Below are positions 35,348 through 48,300 of a DNA stretch of 64,000 nucleotides, piece after piece. Source of the DNA: Cyanoderma ruficeps (Eukaryota; Chordata; Aves; Passeriformes; Timaliidae); the NCBI GenBank assembly GCA_008694505.1, contig VZDJ01000216.1, positions 4,720,664 to 4,784,663 of the forward strand. The letters are read 5' to 3'. Made by a program: the position numbers and the translations under genes. Every line of letters begins with the position of its first letter. Position 1 is the first letter of the stretch. The notes under the pieces are model-generated. The model was not told the origin of the DNA. It did no database searches and saw only the letters and a list, made by a program, of their open reading frames with translations.

Positions 35348-38300
35348 TCAGGATGGATATTGCTGGGGCACAACTCCTCTCTGAGGGGTGAAACAGCTGC
35401 TGCAGCACAACCCAGCTCCTCATGGGGATTTTTGGTGTTGCAGTAGGAGCTCTGGGCTGTTGCCTCCTGCAGACTGTTGGTGGATTGATCACGCAGGTTA
35501 CAGAGCCCCAGGGTGTCCTGCTCACATGGAGGGATCGTGTCTGGCTGGGGGCTGCAAGGACTTGTCCCTGTGCCAGGAATGTCTGACACATCTGACAGCA
35601 ATGCCCATTTCTGACCTGGGCTTTTCCCCCCCTCTATTATTTTTGCTCTTCCAAAAACATGACCTGAAACCTTGATGGTTTATTTTAACTTGGTCTCATC
35701 CCTGCCAGAAACCCAGACCTGGGCTGATCTCCTGTGGTCCCAGCCCCATGGAATGTCACTTCCACCCTTCTCCTGTGGGATAACCCAGAGGGGAATGAGC
35801 CCCACAGCCCTGGGAGATGCCACTTTTGTTAATTAAATAAATGAATAAATAAATTGAATTAGAGCTTTCAGAAAAACTAAAACACATAAATTCACACAGG
35901 CATGAAGGAAACATGCAAGTTTAGTTTGAAATAAGTAAATGAATGAATGAACCAGTGACCTCTGAGACAGGGGTGAGAACAAGAAGGAGAGGAGGAAAGT
36001 GGGTTTTCTTCACGCAGTGTTTTTGCCTCTTCAGTGCTTCGTTGTTTGGCTGCCCAGTGGGACTCAGCTCCTCAGGGCAGTGCAGCGAAGGCTCTGTTTT
36101 CCCTAACACCCCGTGGTATTCCAAATATTATTTCCAAATATTGTTTTATGCACCTTTTTAATTTTTTTTTTTTCAAGAAAAGGTGCTAAACCAAAAGGTA
36201 CTAAAAAGAAAAACAGAAGGCCTGTCATGATTTGTGGGGTCTTCTTTGTCAGCTCCCTCTTTTAAGTAAATTTATTAATCGAGTTGAGATTATTTGTCTT
36301 TGCTCCTACAAAATGTTTTTCCCTCCAAAGGAAAAACTGTCAATTTATTATTAAAGGGAGGTCAGATCCCTGCGACCTTTTCCTTGTTGGTTCAATGTTT
36401 GTAGAGAAAACATAAAGAGTGGGTTTTGTTAAAGGATGCTGTTGAGAAATAAGAACTTGGGTTCAATTTGCCTTTTCCTTTCAATTTTCTACTTTTGCCT
36501 CCCTCTTTCACTCAGTGCAACATGACCTATTTTCTGTACATATGCATTTTCCCAGTCTAATTTATCTAGTAGTTAATATTTGCATTTTCATTACTTTTAA
36601 GAAAGATTGCATCTCCATTTTAATTGGAAAAATCACCTGTTTTATTTGAAATATAAATAATTGTCAAATGTTTTCACTGATGGTTATGGAGATTTGTTTT
36701 AAAGCTTTTATTTTGCATCTGATGTTTTGATGCTTCCTTTAATTTGGTGCATGCAACCATATTTCTTAATATCTTTAAATTATCTCGAGCATATCAAAAA
36801 GGTAGATTTTTCAAAACAACTCAGAACTAGAACTCTGAATAATTGATTTCCACTTTTAGCTGTTAAACTAAAAAATGTTTCTTAATTTCTTTCTGATAGC
36901 ACTAAGAGGAAGATTATTCAGCAGAACAAATAGGAGACCCTACGTGTTTAGTTTGATTCATTTTTCTTCAGCTGCATGCTCTGAAACCATTTAAATCCCT
37001 CCTTAAAAATTAAATGCTGATGATGTTTCTGAAACAATTGTATGGGAAGGAAAAACTTAAACATTCCAAAATATTTTTAAGATTCTAAGCAGAAACATTT
37101 TTTTTCCTTAAATATGACCATTTTTTCCTCCCTTAAAGAAACTTTGGTCTCTTCCTCACCACGTAGTGGTTACTATGAGATGGTTCCTATTCCTAGTTCC
37201 TGTAGGTTCCTTAAAATAACATCAAAGGAAAAGGAGCCTCTGAAAGGTGATTCAACCCTTTTGCCTTTCTCTAATAACCATAGGGATTAAATAACATTAT
37301 TTACGTGACCTAAATGATATAATTTCGTATATTTAAGGGAAAGGACAAACCTGGGCCTGTAGACGTGGTCTGTTAAGCTCAGCTTATACTGTGCAGTGTT
37401 TAAAGAGGCTCATTTGCACATTTAGGGTGCAAATGTGGTGTGCCACGGAGCAGAGGCATCAGGAAACCGTGGAGTTGGTCAGGGAAAGGCATTAACATCA
37501 GGAGCAATATGTAGATTAGTCGATATTAACAACCACATTCATTTAGGGGAAGTTGATGAGCCAGCACAGGAGGTCCCTTCTCAGAGCCAGCACCGTGCAG
37601 TGACCTTGGCAGGGGCCAGGGGAGGTCACACTGTGAAATATGGTCACACTGCTAAGGGATCGTGATGCTCTTATGGTGCTGCATGTCTGTGTCAAACCCA
37701 GAGCTTCACTGAAGGCTAACAGCCTAACAAGTTCCATCCTATTCTGCTGTTTCTGCTGGGTGCCCCAAAATACCACGTTGTGTTCAGTCTGGTGCTGGCA
37801 GTTCAGGAGTGGGTGAGCTGATTCTCACAGGAAATCAGCTTCAGATAGTTTAAGGCGTGGTGGAAGATATTTAAACACAAGGTGTCGTAGCAAGTTTGCT
37901 GCTTGCTTTGGAAGGGGGACCAACAGTGTTTTGATTATCTCTGAGCACGCTAAGCTGACTCAGTGTAATGTAATTAATGAGGCCGCCTTCCATTAGAGGA
38001 CAGTGGGAAGAGCTATTGGTAATTACTTCACAGGCATCAGAGAAATATTGCTGAACCAGGAGCTCTCGGTGTCCAGATGATCCCTGTGCTGCAGGAGCTG
38101 GAGCTGTGACGGAGGCAGCACAGGGTGAGCAGATGGAGCTGCTGCTGCCTGCCCAGGGTGTGATCCCCGTGGGCTTTGTTGGCTCAAGGAGCAGATACTT
38201 CCTCACACCAACATCACCCCTCTGCACTGTCCGTGTTTCCTGGAACCTCTGAGGTCAGCCTGGGCATCTGAGGACAGCCTGGGCTCAAGCCACTGCTCCT

Positions 38301-40058
38301 GAGTGAGGATGTGCTTGGTGGGCAGTTCTGATCTTTGCAGTGATGTGGATGCATTCCAGAAAGTGCTGGAATGCCATACACGGTGTTGGATACAGAGATA
38401 AGAAAGAGCTGGTTCCCCTCGCTGCCAAACACTGGGGGAAAGTCTGGCTGTTCTATCAACTTGCCTCAATTTCCCCATAATTGAACTCAAAGTGGAGTGG
38501 TCTGGGAGATCCTCTTTACTATTTGTTCTGAGACATGGACATACCAGTGCTGGAAACATCCAAATCTAGCCTGACTGCTGTGCAGAGCAGACCATAAACT
38601 TCTGTCCATTAACCTCAACACTGAGGTCACGGACTCGTTTCTGGCTGAAACATCTCTTCCACTCTCATTCTGAAGAGACCACGAGGTGGACAACCCACCA
38701 TTACCCTTAACAGCTTTTTTTAATGTCCAGCCCATGTCTCCAGCTAAAGCAGGAATTATTCCTGCTGCTCCTGCTGTATCTGGTCCGTGGCTCACTGCAG
38801 TTTGCAGCCTGCATGTGTGGGGGGCTGGGCTCAGCTGGAAGGTTCCTGCAGGTCAGGAGGGAGGTGGTGTGGGTTGGATGAGGGGATGGATACAGGGAGC
38901 TCGAGGGGTGAGGGTCAGGTTGCAGAATCCTGACCCGGGTTTTGAGCAGCCCTTGGTGCTGGGTTTGTTGGAGGGCTCAGTGCTGCTGTCCCAGGGGATT
39001 TCAGGGGTGCCGGCAGAGTGGGATGGGATCCTGGGAATCACTGGAACTCTGCAGAGGATGGCAGCTCACTTTGGCTGATTCAGCAGGCTCCTGATGGCTT
39101 GCCTTAATCAAACTAGATGAGAAACTGTGGTGTTCCCCCAGGCTTTGCCTGGCTGCAGGGCTTGTCTTTGTTATCACAAACCTAAATTCACTCACAAAAT
39201 CATCCAGCTTCTTGTTTATCTGCTTCCTCGTGCTCCATAATTAGAACTGCTGCTGAGACACCACAGCCTGCTTTGGGAGACCACCAGCACAGCCTGTGGG
39301 GAAACATAAAAACCCCTCCATGCAGGAATGTTCTGTCAGCAGAGTGACTCTGGGAGTCAAGGAAGGGATTTGCCTTTCTTGGGACTGAACAAACACAGTG
39401 AGGCACAGCCTGCTCCGCACTCCTGCAGTGCTGCCTCAGCAAAGGGGCAGCAGCCCACTGCCTCTGGCCAGGAGATCCATATTTCACTGGGAAAAAAACT
39501 ATGGGGGAATATTGTGACAGGGAGCCTGGCAGTTGGGGGTGGCCTCATGAACAGCTTTGGATGGACCATCTCTGCTTTCAGGGTGTGTTTTTTTGGAGCT
39601 TGTCATTTTTAGGGGCATTGATTTTAATGTGTTTTCTTTGGCCGGCGATTTGACACCGAAGGAATTGGCTCCAAGAAGGAATGGCATTCCTTGGATTTTC
39701 ACCTCAGCATGCCTCGATTGGAAGCTCTAGCTGTCAGTGGTACCCATTGAGAGTTTTGTTGATGAAAACTGTTCCTTGGACCCCTCCATGCAAGTGCTGA
39801 AATAATGAGCCATTTGTTTGGAGAGTTCTCCTCTTCCCCATGGACAGGTGCCACTTTGAGTGAAACCATCCCAAACAGCACACACAGCTCGCAGACCTTG
39901 CACGGCCTCGTGGCAAGGAAGAGACTTCGGAGTTCCCTGACAGAGTGGAGATTGCCAGACATTCATGAGCTGATGGGTAACTGAGATCAGTGAATGTTCA
40001 CAACTGGCTGCTCATGAAAGCCTTGGAGGAGCTACGGAGACTGGGATTTCCTTCATGG
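35348..40058. other. Unique non-coding DNA, AT-rich in the middle
   Basis: No gene or transposon is recognised in 4.7 kb. Simple repeat patches (AAATGAATAAAT, 35828-35860; TGAATGAATGAA, 35939-35950) lie near the left end. 36160-37350 is strongly AT-rich, unique-looking DNA without long open frames. Confidence 0.5.
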
Positions 40059-40235
40059 GATCACAAAAGCATTAAAGGCTGGGAAAGCCCTCCAAGATCA
40101 CTGAGTCCAACCATCAACCTAGACTGCCAGATTCACCATTAAATTGTGTCCCTAGGCACCACAGCTCCACATTTTTTGAACATTTCCAGGGACAGTGATT
40201 CTGTGGGTGGTCTGTTCCAGTGCCACCCTTCTCAC
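40059..40235 (-). mobile_element. CR1 LINE 3' fragment, reverse strand
   Basis: Reads on the plus strand as the reverse of a CR1 tail: AAGCATTAAAGGCTGGGAAAG, CAAGATCACTGAGTCCAACCA, CTAGGCACCACAGCTCCAC, TTGAACATTTCCAGGGA, then TCTGTTCCAGTGCCACCCTT. The matching element strand is minus, with the 3' end at 40059. Confidence 0.88.
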
Positions 40236-40384
40236 CCCCCTCAATTTATCAGGTTGGTGTTTGCATCTGAGGCAATTTCAGTGGGCAAAGCACAAAGTTT
40301 ATGACCCTCCAAACAGCATGATGGCTTTTGGTCCCTTGGGTGCGGGTTGGAGAATAACTCAGCTGTAATGGCATGAGCTAAGGT
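40236..40384. other. Short unique spacer
   Basis: This is unassigned sequence between a reverse CR1 tail and an ancient CR1 relic. Confidence 0.4.
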
Positions 40385-40670
40385 CTGGAGTGAGAGTCAG
40401 GCTTAAAGAGCTCAGGCTGTTTGGCTTGCTGAAAAGGAATTTTGGAGACAGTGTGGTAGGTAATAGTGGGTAATTCCCTGCACCAGAAGATCTACTGGAT
40501 GGATGTTGAAGTTAGGTTGGAAAGACAACTGCAGAGCAACACACTAATTACCCAGTGGGGCAGCTGACCAGGACAAGAGGGAAATTAATTCTAGCTCAGA
40601 TGCTTCACCTCAGACCTGGATATCTTCCTGAAAGGCATGATCTAGTTCAGCTGTGTATGAGCTGGATAAC
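40385..40670 (+). mobile_element. Ancient amniote-type CR1 3' fragment
   Basis: Contains AAAGAGCTCAGGCTGTTTGG, CAGAAGATCTACTGGATGGA, TGAAGTTAGGTTGGAAAGAC and CTTCCTGAAAGGCATGATCT, matching the order of the old CR1 3' region seen at 5735-6035 and 7840-9345. It is diverged, so boundaries are approximate. Confidence 0.6.
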
Positions 40671-42126
40671 ATTACACACCAATGGGAAAAACAAACTGGA
40701 AAATGTTGTCCTGGATCATTTCACACACTGGGCAGCTTTCCCTCGTGTTACTGAGCTCACCACAGAAATAGTTATTTCACCTTTGAAAGGAGCTGCTCTG
40801 GGCTCTGCACCTTTTAAGTTACTTTAATGGCAGTGCAGGGTGCTGGGTTTACACTCCTTAAATGGGGAGATCTGGTTACCTGTTGCAAGGTTTTTTTCCT
40901 GGAAAACAAAATACTATTGGGACAACTGAAATGTTTCATTTTACCCCAACACTGTGCTTGGGTCTTGGGATTGTCTTCTGTGTTCAGCCGTTTTTCTCTA
41001 AAACACGATTGGCAAAAAAATTATTTCACTTTGAAAGGAAACAGCGAAAAGCCTGGTTCTGAGAACTGGCAAAATGATGGTTGTCAGGTCTGTGCTGGGT
41101 GTCCCCTTCTCTTCCCTCCAGCTGGGGCTGAAGTGTGCTGCTGAATCTCTCAGAGCAGCCGAGGCAGCGATGCTCTCAAGGGATCTGGTGCCGTGGTTTG
41201 TGTTGCAAACTGTTCCAGCCTGTGGAGAAACTCGAGGTGTGTGGGCAGCCTGTGTGGCTGTGCAGGTGCCATCAATGCATCCAGGACTTGCATGTGGTCG
41301 TTCCCTGGTGGGAACAAGCTTTGGTTCCACGTGGCAGGACAGTCTGCAGCCCATGTTGCAGCGATGTGAGGCAGCAGAGCTGCACACAAGAGACCAAAGG
41401 CCATTTCTGTGCATCGTGTGCTGTTTTAGTCCTAGAAGGCAAGGGTGGAATGGGGCATAATTCACAAATAGCTGTGGTACAATGCTGTGTTTTCCCCTTT
41501 TATCTTTGTTCATCAGCTTTGTAGCTGGGGCTCTGTGCCTGATTCTTGCTGGAAGTTGCAGAGCTCTGCTGACGCTGGGCAGCTGCTGTGGCTGTCGTAG
41601 CAGTTCTGGGCTGCAGGTCAGCATAAAGGGATGTGGAGAGCACAGTTCCATCTGAGGGGCTGTCTTGTTAATTCTGCTTTATTGGATGACTCCTGGAAGC
41701 AGTTTTCCTGAGCTATCACAAGGGTTTGTAATAAATCTTAATGAGGTACCCCTGCTATGATTAATCATTTGTTTCTCTAGCAGGATCATGGCTCATGGTC
41801 CCCAGGGAAGAGGGAAGGAACCTCAAACCCTGCATCAGGGCAGTGTCAGTGGTTACCTAGCTGTTTACTATCCAGCCAGAAAATGTTGCAGCAGTCACCC
41901 CAAATCCCCAGGACATGTCTGCTGTTTGTAAAAGTCAGTGTTTGCTGCCCAAGGCAAACAACAGCTTTTGAATGAGCTGCTTTGTTTTAAACCTGGCGGT
42001 TCTTCCCTCTCCCTGCCTCTCGTATTATAAAGGATCCAGGAGGGATTTACAACCAAGTCAAGAGAAAAGGTGACAGAGCCAAAGCCCATCTGAGAAAATG
42101 CTGCTTTCATTCTGTTGGGTTTTTTT
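40671..42126. other. Unique non-coding DNA
   Basis: No gene or transposon is recognised. The 217-codon minus-strand frame at 40998-41651 is overlapped by comparable frames on the other strand and has no known domain. Confidence 0.5.
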
Positions 42127-42346
42127 CAGGAAAAAATTCCTCACTGAAAGAGTGATTGGGCACTGGAATTGTCTGCCCAGGGTGGGGAGGGAGTCACCAC
42201 CCCTGGATATGTTTAAAAAGTTTGGAGGTGGCACTCAGGGCCTTGGTTTAGTTGATGAGGAGGTGTTAGGTTAGGTGGCAGTTGGGTCTTGATGATCTTA
42301 AAGATCTGTTCCTACCTAGTTCATCCTGTGATTCTGTGGTTCTGTA
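42127..42346 (+). mobile_element. CR1 LINE 3' end
   Basis: Starts at AGGAAAAAATTCCTCACTGA and continues through TGGAATTGTCTGCCCAGGG, GGAGTCACCACCCCTGGATA, GGCCTTGGTTTAGTTGATGA and CTTGATGATCTTAAAGATCT to a tail TGTGATTCTGTGGTTCTG. The order and tail are those of avian CR1. Confidence 0.92.
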
Positions 42347-45300
42347 TTGAATGGCTCTGCCTGAGCACTTGTGGCCGTTGGGTGACACTTGGAGGACACA
42401 GAAAAGGCAGCAGCTGCCCTTTGTGGATCTCAAAATCTCAGCTAAAGCTGACAGCCAGAGCTGACCAGTTTCCCAAAGCTGTGAGACACGCTGAGCCAGT
42501 CCTGCACCTTTCCCACCTTTCCCTTCCTCCCCATGTTACACATTTTGGGTATTTTCTAACACCATTTTTGCTGTCAGCTGTCAGCAGACACATCCCAGAG
42601 CAGGAAGATTGCCACCAGAGGAGGCATGGGAAGCATGAGGTAAAAAAAAAACTTGGAGAAATCTCTGGGAACTGTGAGAAGTGTAAATTCACTCCTTTGC
42701 TAACTTGCTTTTTTCTCAACAGAGATGGCAAAATTCATGGGTGTCAATCACTGGTGTGATGGAAGACAGATCCTGACAGAAAGATGTCCATGAGGTCTGG
42801 TTGGCCAAGACAGGGTAATTCCTAAATCATTAATGCATGGTCTCTTGATTAAAACAGGGACATGGTTTATAATTAATAGAGGTCCTAAATGAGCAGATCT
42901 AAACCCTGTTGAAGTGTACCTAAGTCTTTAATTGACTGCAGTAGACTCTGAATTAAGTCTTGAAGGAACTGCCAATTTGGAACCCTCTAAAAGTGCTGTG
43001 CTAGAAAAATCCAGGTTGGATAAATCTCCAAGGACAAGAGATTCAGCTACAGCCATCTGCATTGCTTAGTTAAATGGATTCAAGACACAAAATTATCTTA
43101 ATCCAGGCAATTTTATGTAATACTATAAGTGGGTTAAACCTGTAGGATGGCAAAGATTCACCTCATTAAACTTGAGGCCTCAGCTATGGTATCTAAGGTG
43201 GAACGTCATTGCTCTCAGCAGTGGAGAGAGAGAGAGGAAAGCCCAGGGATGACCTGGGTTTCAGTGACCTCTCTGCTTTGGTAGATGCTACCTGAGACTT
43301 GGGGCTTCTTTTCCTTTTGCATGAAAATGTCCCACCAGGCCTGGGAACCCGGGAGCACCTCGTGCTGCTGTTTCAAACCTGTTCCATTCTTTGAGGCAAA
43401 CAAGCTGAGGCAGTTGCAGTAACACACTGCAAAGGAACAGGGGAATATTGCTATTTCCCATGGAATAATTCTGCTCCTTGGGTGTCAGGGGAGGAGCTCC
43501 TTTGGTGATGCTGGAACAGAAGTGTAAGATGAGGCTCAGGAACCTGGTGCTGATAAATGAGACCACGACAGAAGAAACAAAATGTGTCAGACCTCAGTCA
43601 GACCCACAGAATTTGTGTGGCAGAGCTGCTGCTGAGGCCAGCCAGCCCCAGCCTGAACTTGCAGCCTCACCAACGTGAGTGACAATATTCCCATCATCTT
43701 TTTGCCCCCACGCTTTCTAATGTGCAGCTGGATCTTTCCCAGTGATCCCATTAAGGCTCTTCAGGGAACTACAGGGAAATTATGTTAAGAAGATAATTAC
43801 AGGGGAGCCTGGATAAAAAAGGAAGGTCAAGAACAATTTGAAGAGTCAGGGAATGACTTCAGTCAGCTGAAGAGGTGTCATAAGGTCTTTATTCCCTCCA
43901 AGATGTTTCCTCACTGCTTCGGATGTAACTTCAGCTGCAGCTTTGTATTTGCTCCTGTTTTTCACTAACATCCTGGCACAGAAACCTCTCCTTGCTGTAT
44001 GTGTACCAGGTACTGGCAGGGCTGGGCTGAGCTGAAAACAGTTGGATCTCAGGATTTAGAGACAGATGGGACCTTTTCCATTCTATTTTTTTTTTTAATG
44101 ATTATCTCACAACATAGCACGTGAGGCAGTCACGTATTTCATATTCATACAACAAATTGTGCATCTTGTATGAAATAGCTCGTTCCTTCTCTGAAATCGA
44201 GTATGAATTTCCATCTGGAATATATAATGTGGTTTCCATATGTACAAACAGATCCTTGTTACTGGTATCAAAGCAGGGAAGACGTTTTGGATGATAATGT
44301 GCTGTGGAAGTGTCTGCCTGGTGAATGCATGAGAGCCCTCAGGTGAGTCACACCCTGTGACAGAGACCCGGCTCAGGGGTGGGGTTTGGAGCACAGCAGG
44401 GCCTCTGACTTTCTGCTTAAGGATGCAGAATTTAAGACCTCCCATGCTGGAGTGGGCTGTAGTGTCTGAAGTCTAGTCTGAAGTCTGGGAACAAGAGGTC
44501 AAACCTGCTTTTCGGTATAGAAAAGACTTGATTTCTCATTTTCTAAAGCTCATCCTTGGTGGGCGCTGAGCACCTGCTTGTGCAGAGGTGATGATTGTGT
44601 CCTGGACAGTGGGCTCAGGTCCTTGTTCTCACCATTACCCTCCCTTGAGGTGCATCATCCCCATCCTGGGCCAGCCCACCCCATGTGTCTGTCCCAAACT
44701 GCTGTGGGTTGGTGCTGTAGGACTGTTTTGGGCGTGTCTCATGAGAGCCCTGATGTTTGGGGGTGTGATGGAGTCTCACACGTTCTCATTCCTCTCCCAC
44801 TGCAGTTCTGCAGGACTTTTTGTCCCTTCATAAATCCCTTATCCCAGAAGTGCTTCCACCCTTGTTGATGGGCTCAGCCTTGGCCAGCGGCAGGTCCATC
44901 CTGCAGCCAGCTGGGGTTGGCTCAGCTGGACACAGGGGGAGCTTCCAGAAGCTTCTCAGAGCAACCCCTTCTGTAGCCCCACACCACCAAAGCCTTTCTA
45001 GGCAAGCCCAGCTCACAGGTACCTCAGTGAGACAGCGTCAGTGCTGAGGCTGGGGAGAGTCTCTGCTGCTTTTGCCTCCAAGCCAGCCAGCCAGTCTGGC
45101 CCTGCCACGAGACAAAGCTGCCCTGCCACTAATTTAACATCTTAGTTTCTGGTTAGTTTCCATTACACATACAACATGTCACAGTTTTCACTTTTTTTTT
45201 TTGTAACTTATCACAGCCTCAAAGCCTGTTTCTGAAGGGTGACTGGGTTATTTATTGCACAGAGCAGTTTTTCGAGGAAATGGGAATGGCATCTGGCCTC

Positions 45301-48300
45301 CAAATGGAGACCACCTTCCCCCTCCAGGTCTTTGAGGGAACATGACAGTAATTGAGCAATAATGAAATGTGTTCAGGAGGAGTGTCACAAAGTTCAGAGT
45401 GGTGTGGGAGAGTTATAAATCTGGGCTGGTTTTGGCTTGAGGAAGAAATCCTGTTACAAACTCATTGGCTGCTGACACCGTGCTTCTCTCACCTTGCCCA
45501 GGATGCAAAGCTCACCCCAACAATGCCCTTTCCTTGCACCTGACTGGAGGTGCTGCTGTCCCAGGCACGGCTCCTGGGCCTCCTGGGATCAGTAGCAAGG
45601 ATCAAGCACATGCTCTGCTCCCTGTGATGGGCTCTGGCCAGGTCTCTGTGTGTTGATCCCGCTGGGATAAACCTTCTTCCCACTGAGCTGCTCATTCCTG
45701 CAACAAGAACCTTGGCCAAAGCTTTAGAGGTGCAATCTGTACATCTCCCTTTTGTCTCAACAAAATACTGAAGCCTTGGATTCTGTTTTTTTCTACCTGG
45801 ATTGTGGGTACCTAAATGGAGGCTTTTATGCATCTTCAGGGCCTTTTGTTCATTGTTTGTGTTGTTTCTAATTTATGACTCTCAGAATAGGTTGCTCTTT
45901 TCCTCTCCTCCTTCAAATGATGGGTGGGTTTAGAAGTAAATCTGGAGTTTCAAACTCCGAGCTGGGAATCTTTGAGCACTGGAAAGTGTTTCTGACCTGT
46001 TCATTTCTGCTCTTAGAGTTCAATAAGTTGCCTTCAGATTTCAGCCTAAAATCTGATGGCTTGTCTTAGGAAATTCTACAGGTTGTTGCTACAAACAGTG
46101 GTGGAAAATTTTACGTTCCTCTCTCAGGGTTGGATGAAGGTGTGTGAGAGGTGTCTGAGTGGTGGGTTTGTGATGGACAGAGACAAGGATTTGCCTCACA
46201 GACATCCATGTCTGAGATGATTTCAAGGTCTCCATCACCCGTGCAGAGAAATAAGTGGGAAAGTGGGATTTACATGGTCTGCCTAGCTCAGCTGGAGAGG
46301 AGCGTGCAAATATCGAGTTACTGAAAAATATTATTTCTGATGTGGTGAAGGAGCATCATCAGCCAAGGTTTGTGTCTTCATTAGTTTTTTACATCTATTG
46401 TCGTTTCTTGATCCATGTGAAGAACAGCTTTTAGTGAGCATTGAGCAAAGTATTTTTGTTTGTATTTTGTTAGTAAAATGGCTGATATAAACCTAAATTC
46501 TTGACTGCTTTGCAATCCATCAAATCCATGGTCCCATCAAGGAAAGAAACCAGCTCTTCTTGACAATAGAAGGAAAATAATGTGGTGCATCTCTTCCAAA
46601 CCTGTGCTCAGGCATCCTGCATCCATGCAAAATAACTCAGAAACATGTAAGGAGTCTAAAAATATTGGTCTGACTGAAATATCTTTTCTTCCTCTGGCAT
46701 TGTGAATCCTGTGAACTCCTGTTTCTCCAATCAGTGGTTACAAAATACAGCTAAGTGTCTTTTGGAGTGAGTTGTGGAGGGACCACACATTTAATTAATC
46801 GTGGTTACATATGTCTAAATAAATTTCTGCAAAAAGTGACATTTTTAAGGAGATCTCATGATAAAATTGCTCAGGAGGCAAAGTTAGGGTTTCCCAGTTT
46901 CACATTTAATTAACTTAGCCTGACTTTTATAGGGCTTTGTGTTATGCATTTTGGTCTTCAGTAAACAAATAGCAGAAAATTAAAGCAGAGCAACTGCCAA
47001 TGAGCAGTAAATTTAATTGAAAAATAATGAGTTGCCATGGGGTGCTGTAGGGTTCTGCAAAGATAACGTTATTTATCTTGGAAAAGCTCCACTTGCATTT
47101 GTCAGGACATGAGAGATATATATATATATATATATAAGTGGAACAAAAGGAAAAAATACGACATAGGACAGGAAAGGGCTAAGGCCATATTCCTCATGCT
47201 GAATTTGGGGGCTGGAGTTTGGTGGAGTGAAAAACTGATTTCCTGCTCTCCGTGGCAGCTCAATTCCCATCCGACGCATCCCTGAGTGAAATGTGGTGTC
47301 AGGAAGAGAAGCAACAGGAATTTGTAAGGTCCAGATGAGCAGGAAGGAAGATGAACATCAATGTCACAGGAGGGAAGGAACGGTGTGAAACCCTCTCTGT
47401 TCTAATGGTGAAACAAAAGCCTGGATCTGAATGCTCCCTCTGCTTTTCCCATCTATTTCAAAGGAAATTGAATGTCTGGAAAACAGCGGAGCGAGGCCTC
47501 TGACAAAGGTGCTGAATTAGGGCGGCTATAAGATGTCTTAATCTTGGGTTAAAAAGATACATTTGTACCCCGAGGTTTGTTCCTCATGGTGGAACACTTC
47601 AAACCCAGGGTGATGGAGCAGCTGGGTTGTGAGCAGCAGAGTTTGAACTCGTGCACTGGCAGTGATCATTCATCCCACTGGCAAGCGAGAGGTGTCACTC
47701 CGGATTTTCAGTGGAATGGCAGATTCCAAACCCGAGGGTTCCGCCCGGGGGTGAGGAGGGTGTCCTGGGCACCCCACTCAGCTGGACGAGCCCCCTTCAT
47801 CCCTGGACACCTTTCTCTGCCTGCACACGTGTGAGATGTGATGTGTAGCAGCTCCTTTTTCACCACATCTGGTTTTCCAAGCCCATCATTTCCCAGCACT
47901 CTGCGGCAAAACCCACCTTATTTACAGCCTTCCCATTTGGAGGGCTCACCAGACCCCAAATTTGGCTGACATTTTCAGGTTCCTGCTTTTCATTTCAACC
48001 CATTCTTGCTTTATTTTTAGCTGTTATAAAATGACACATGTTTCCATCTTTTAGGTAATGAGATGCTTTCCACTTAATTCAATCACTAGTTAATTTGATC
48101 CTCTATTTAATTTGTTCCAAACGTCTGGAAGCAAAGTTCCGTGTCTTAAGTATATGTATATATTACATATATAGCTTCCACCCTTTGCTCTGATCACTCT
48201 CCTTCCTCTAAACAAGCCTTATAATTCAATCTTAGGCTACTGAAACTTGCCATTTAATTAATTGGAAAAGCCCAAATCAAAGCAAGCTAGAAGGAAAAGA

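Noticed and set aside
37435..37665. 76-codon plus-strand frame with protein-like composition
   Set aside because: No recognised domain and no flanking splice evidence. Left as unassigned.
40998..41651. 217-codon minus-strand frame
   Set aside because: Opposite-strand frames of 128-129 codons overlap it, and there is no family resemblance.
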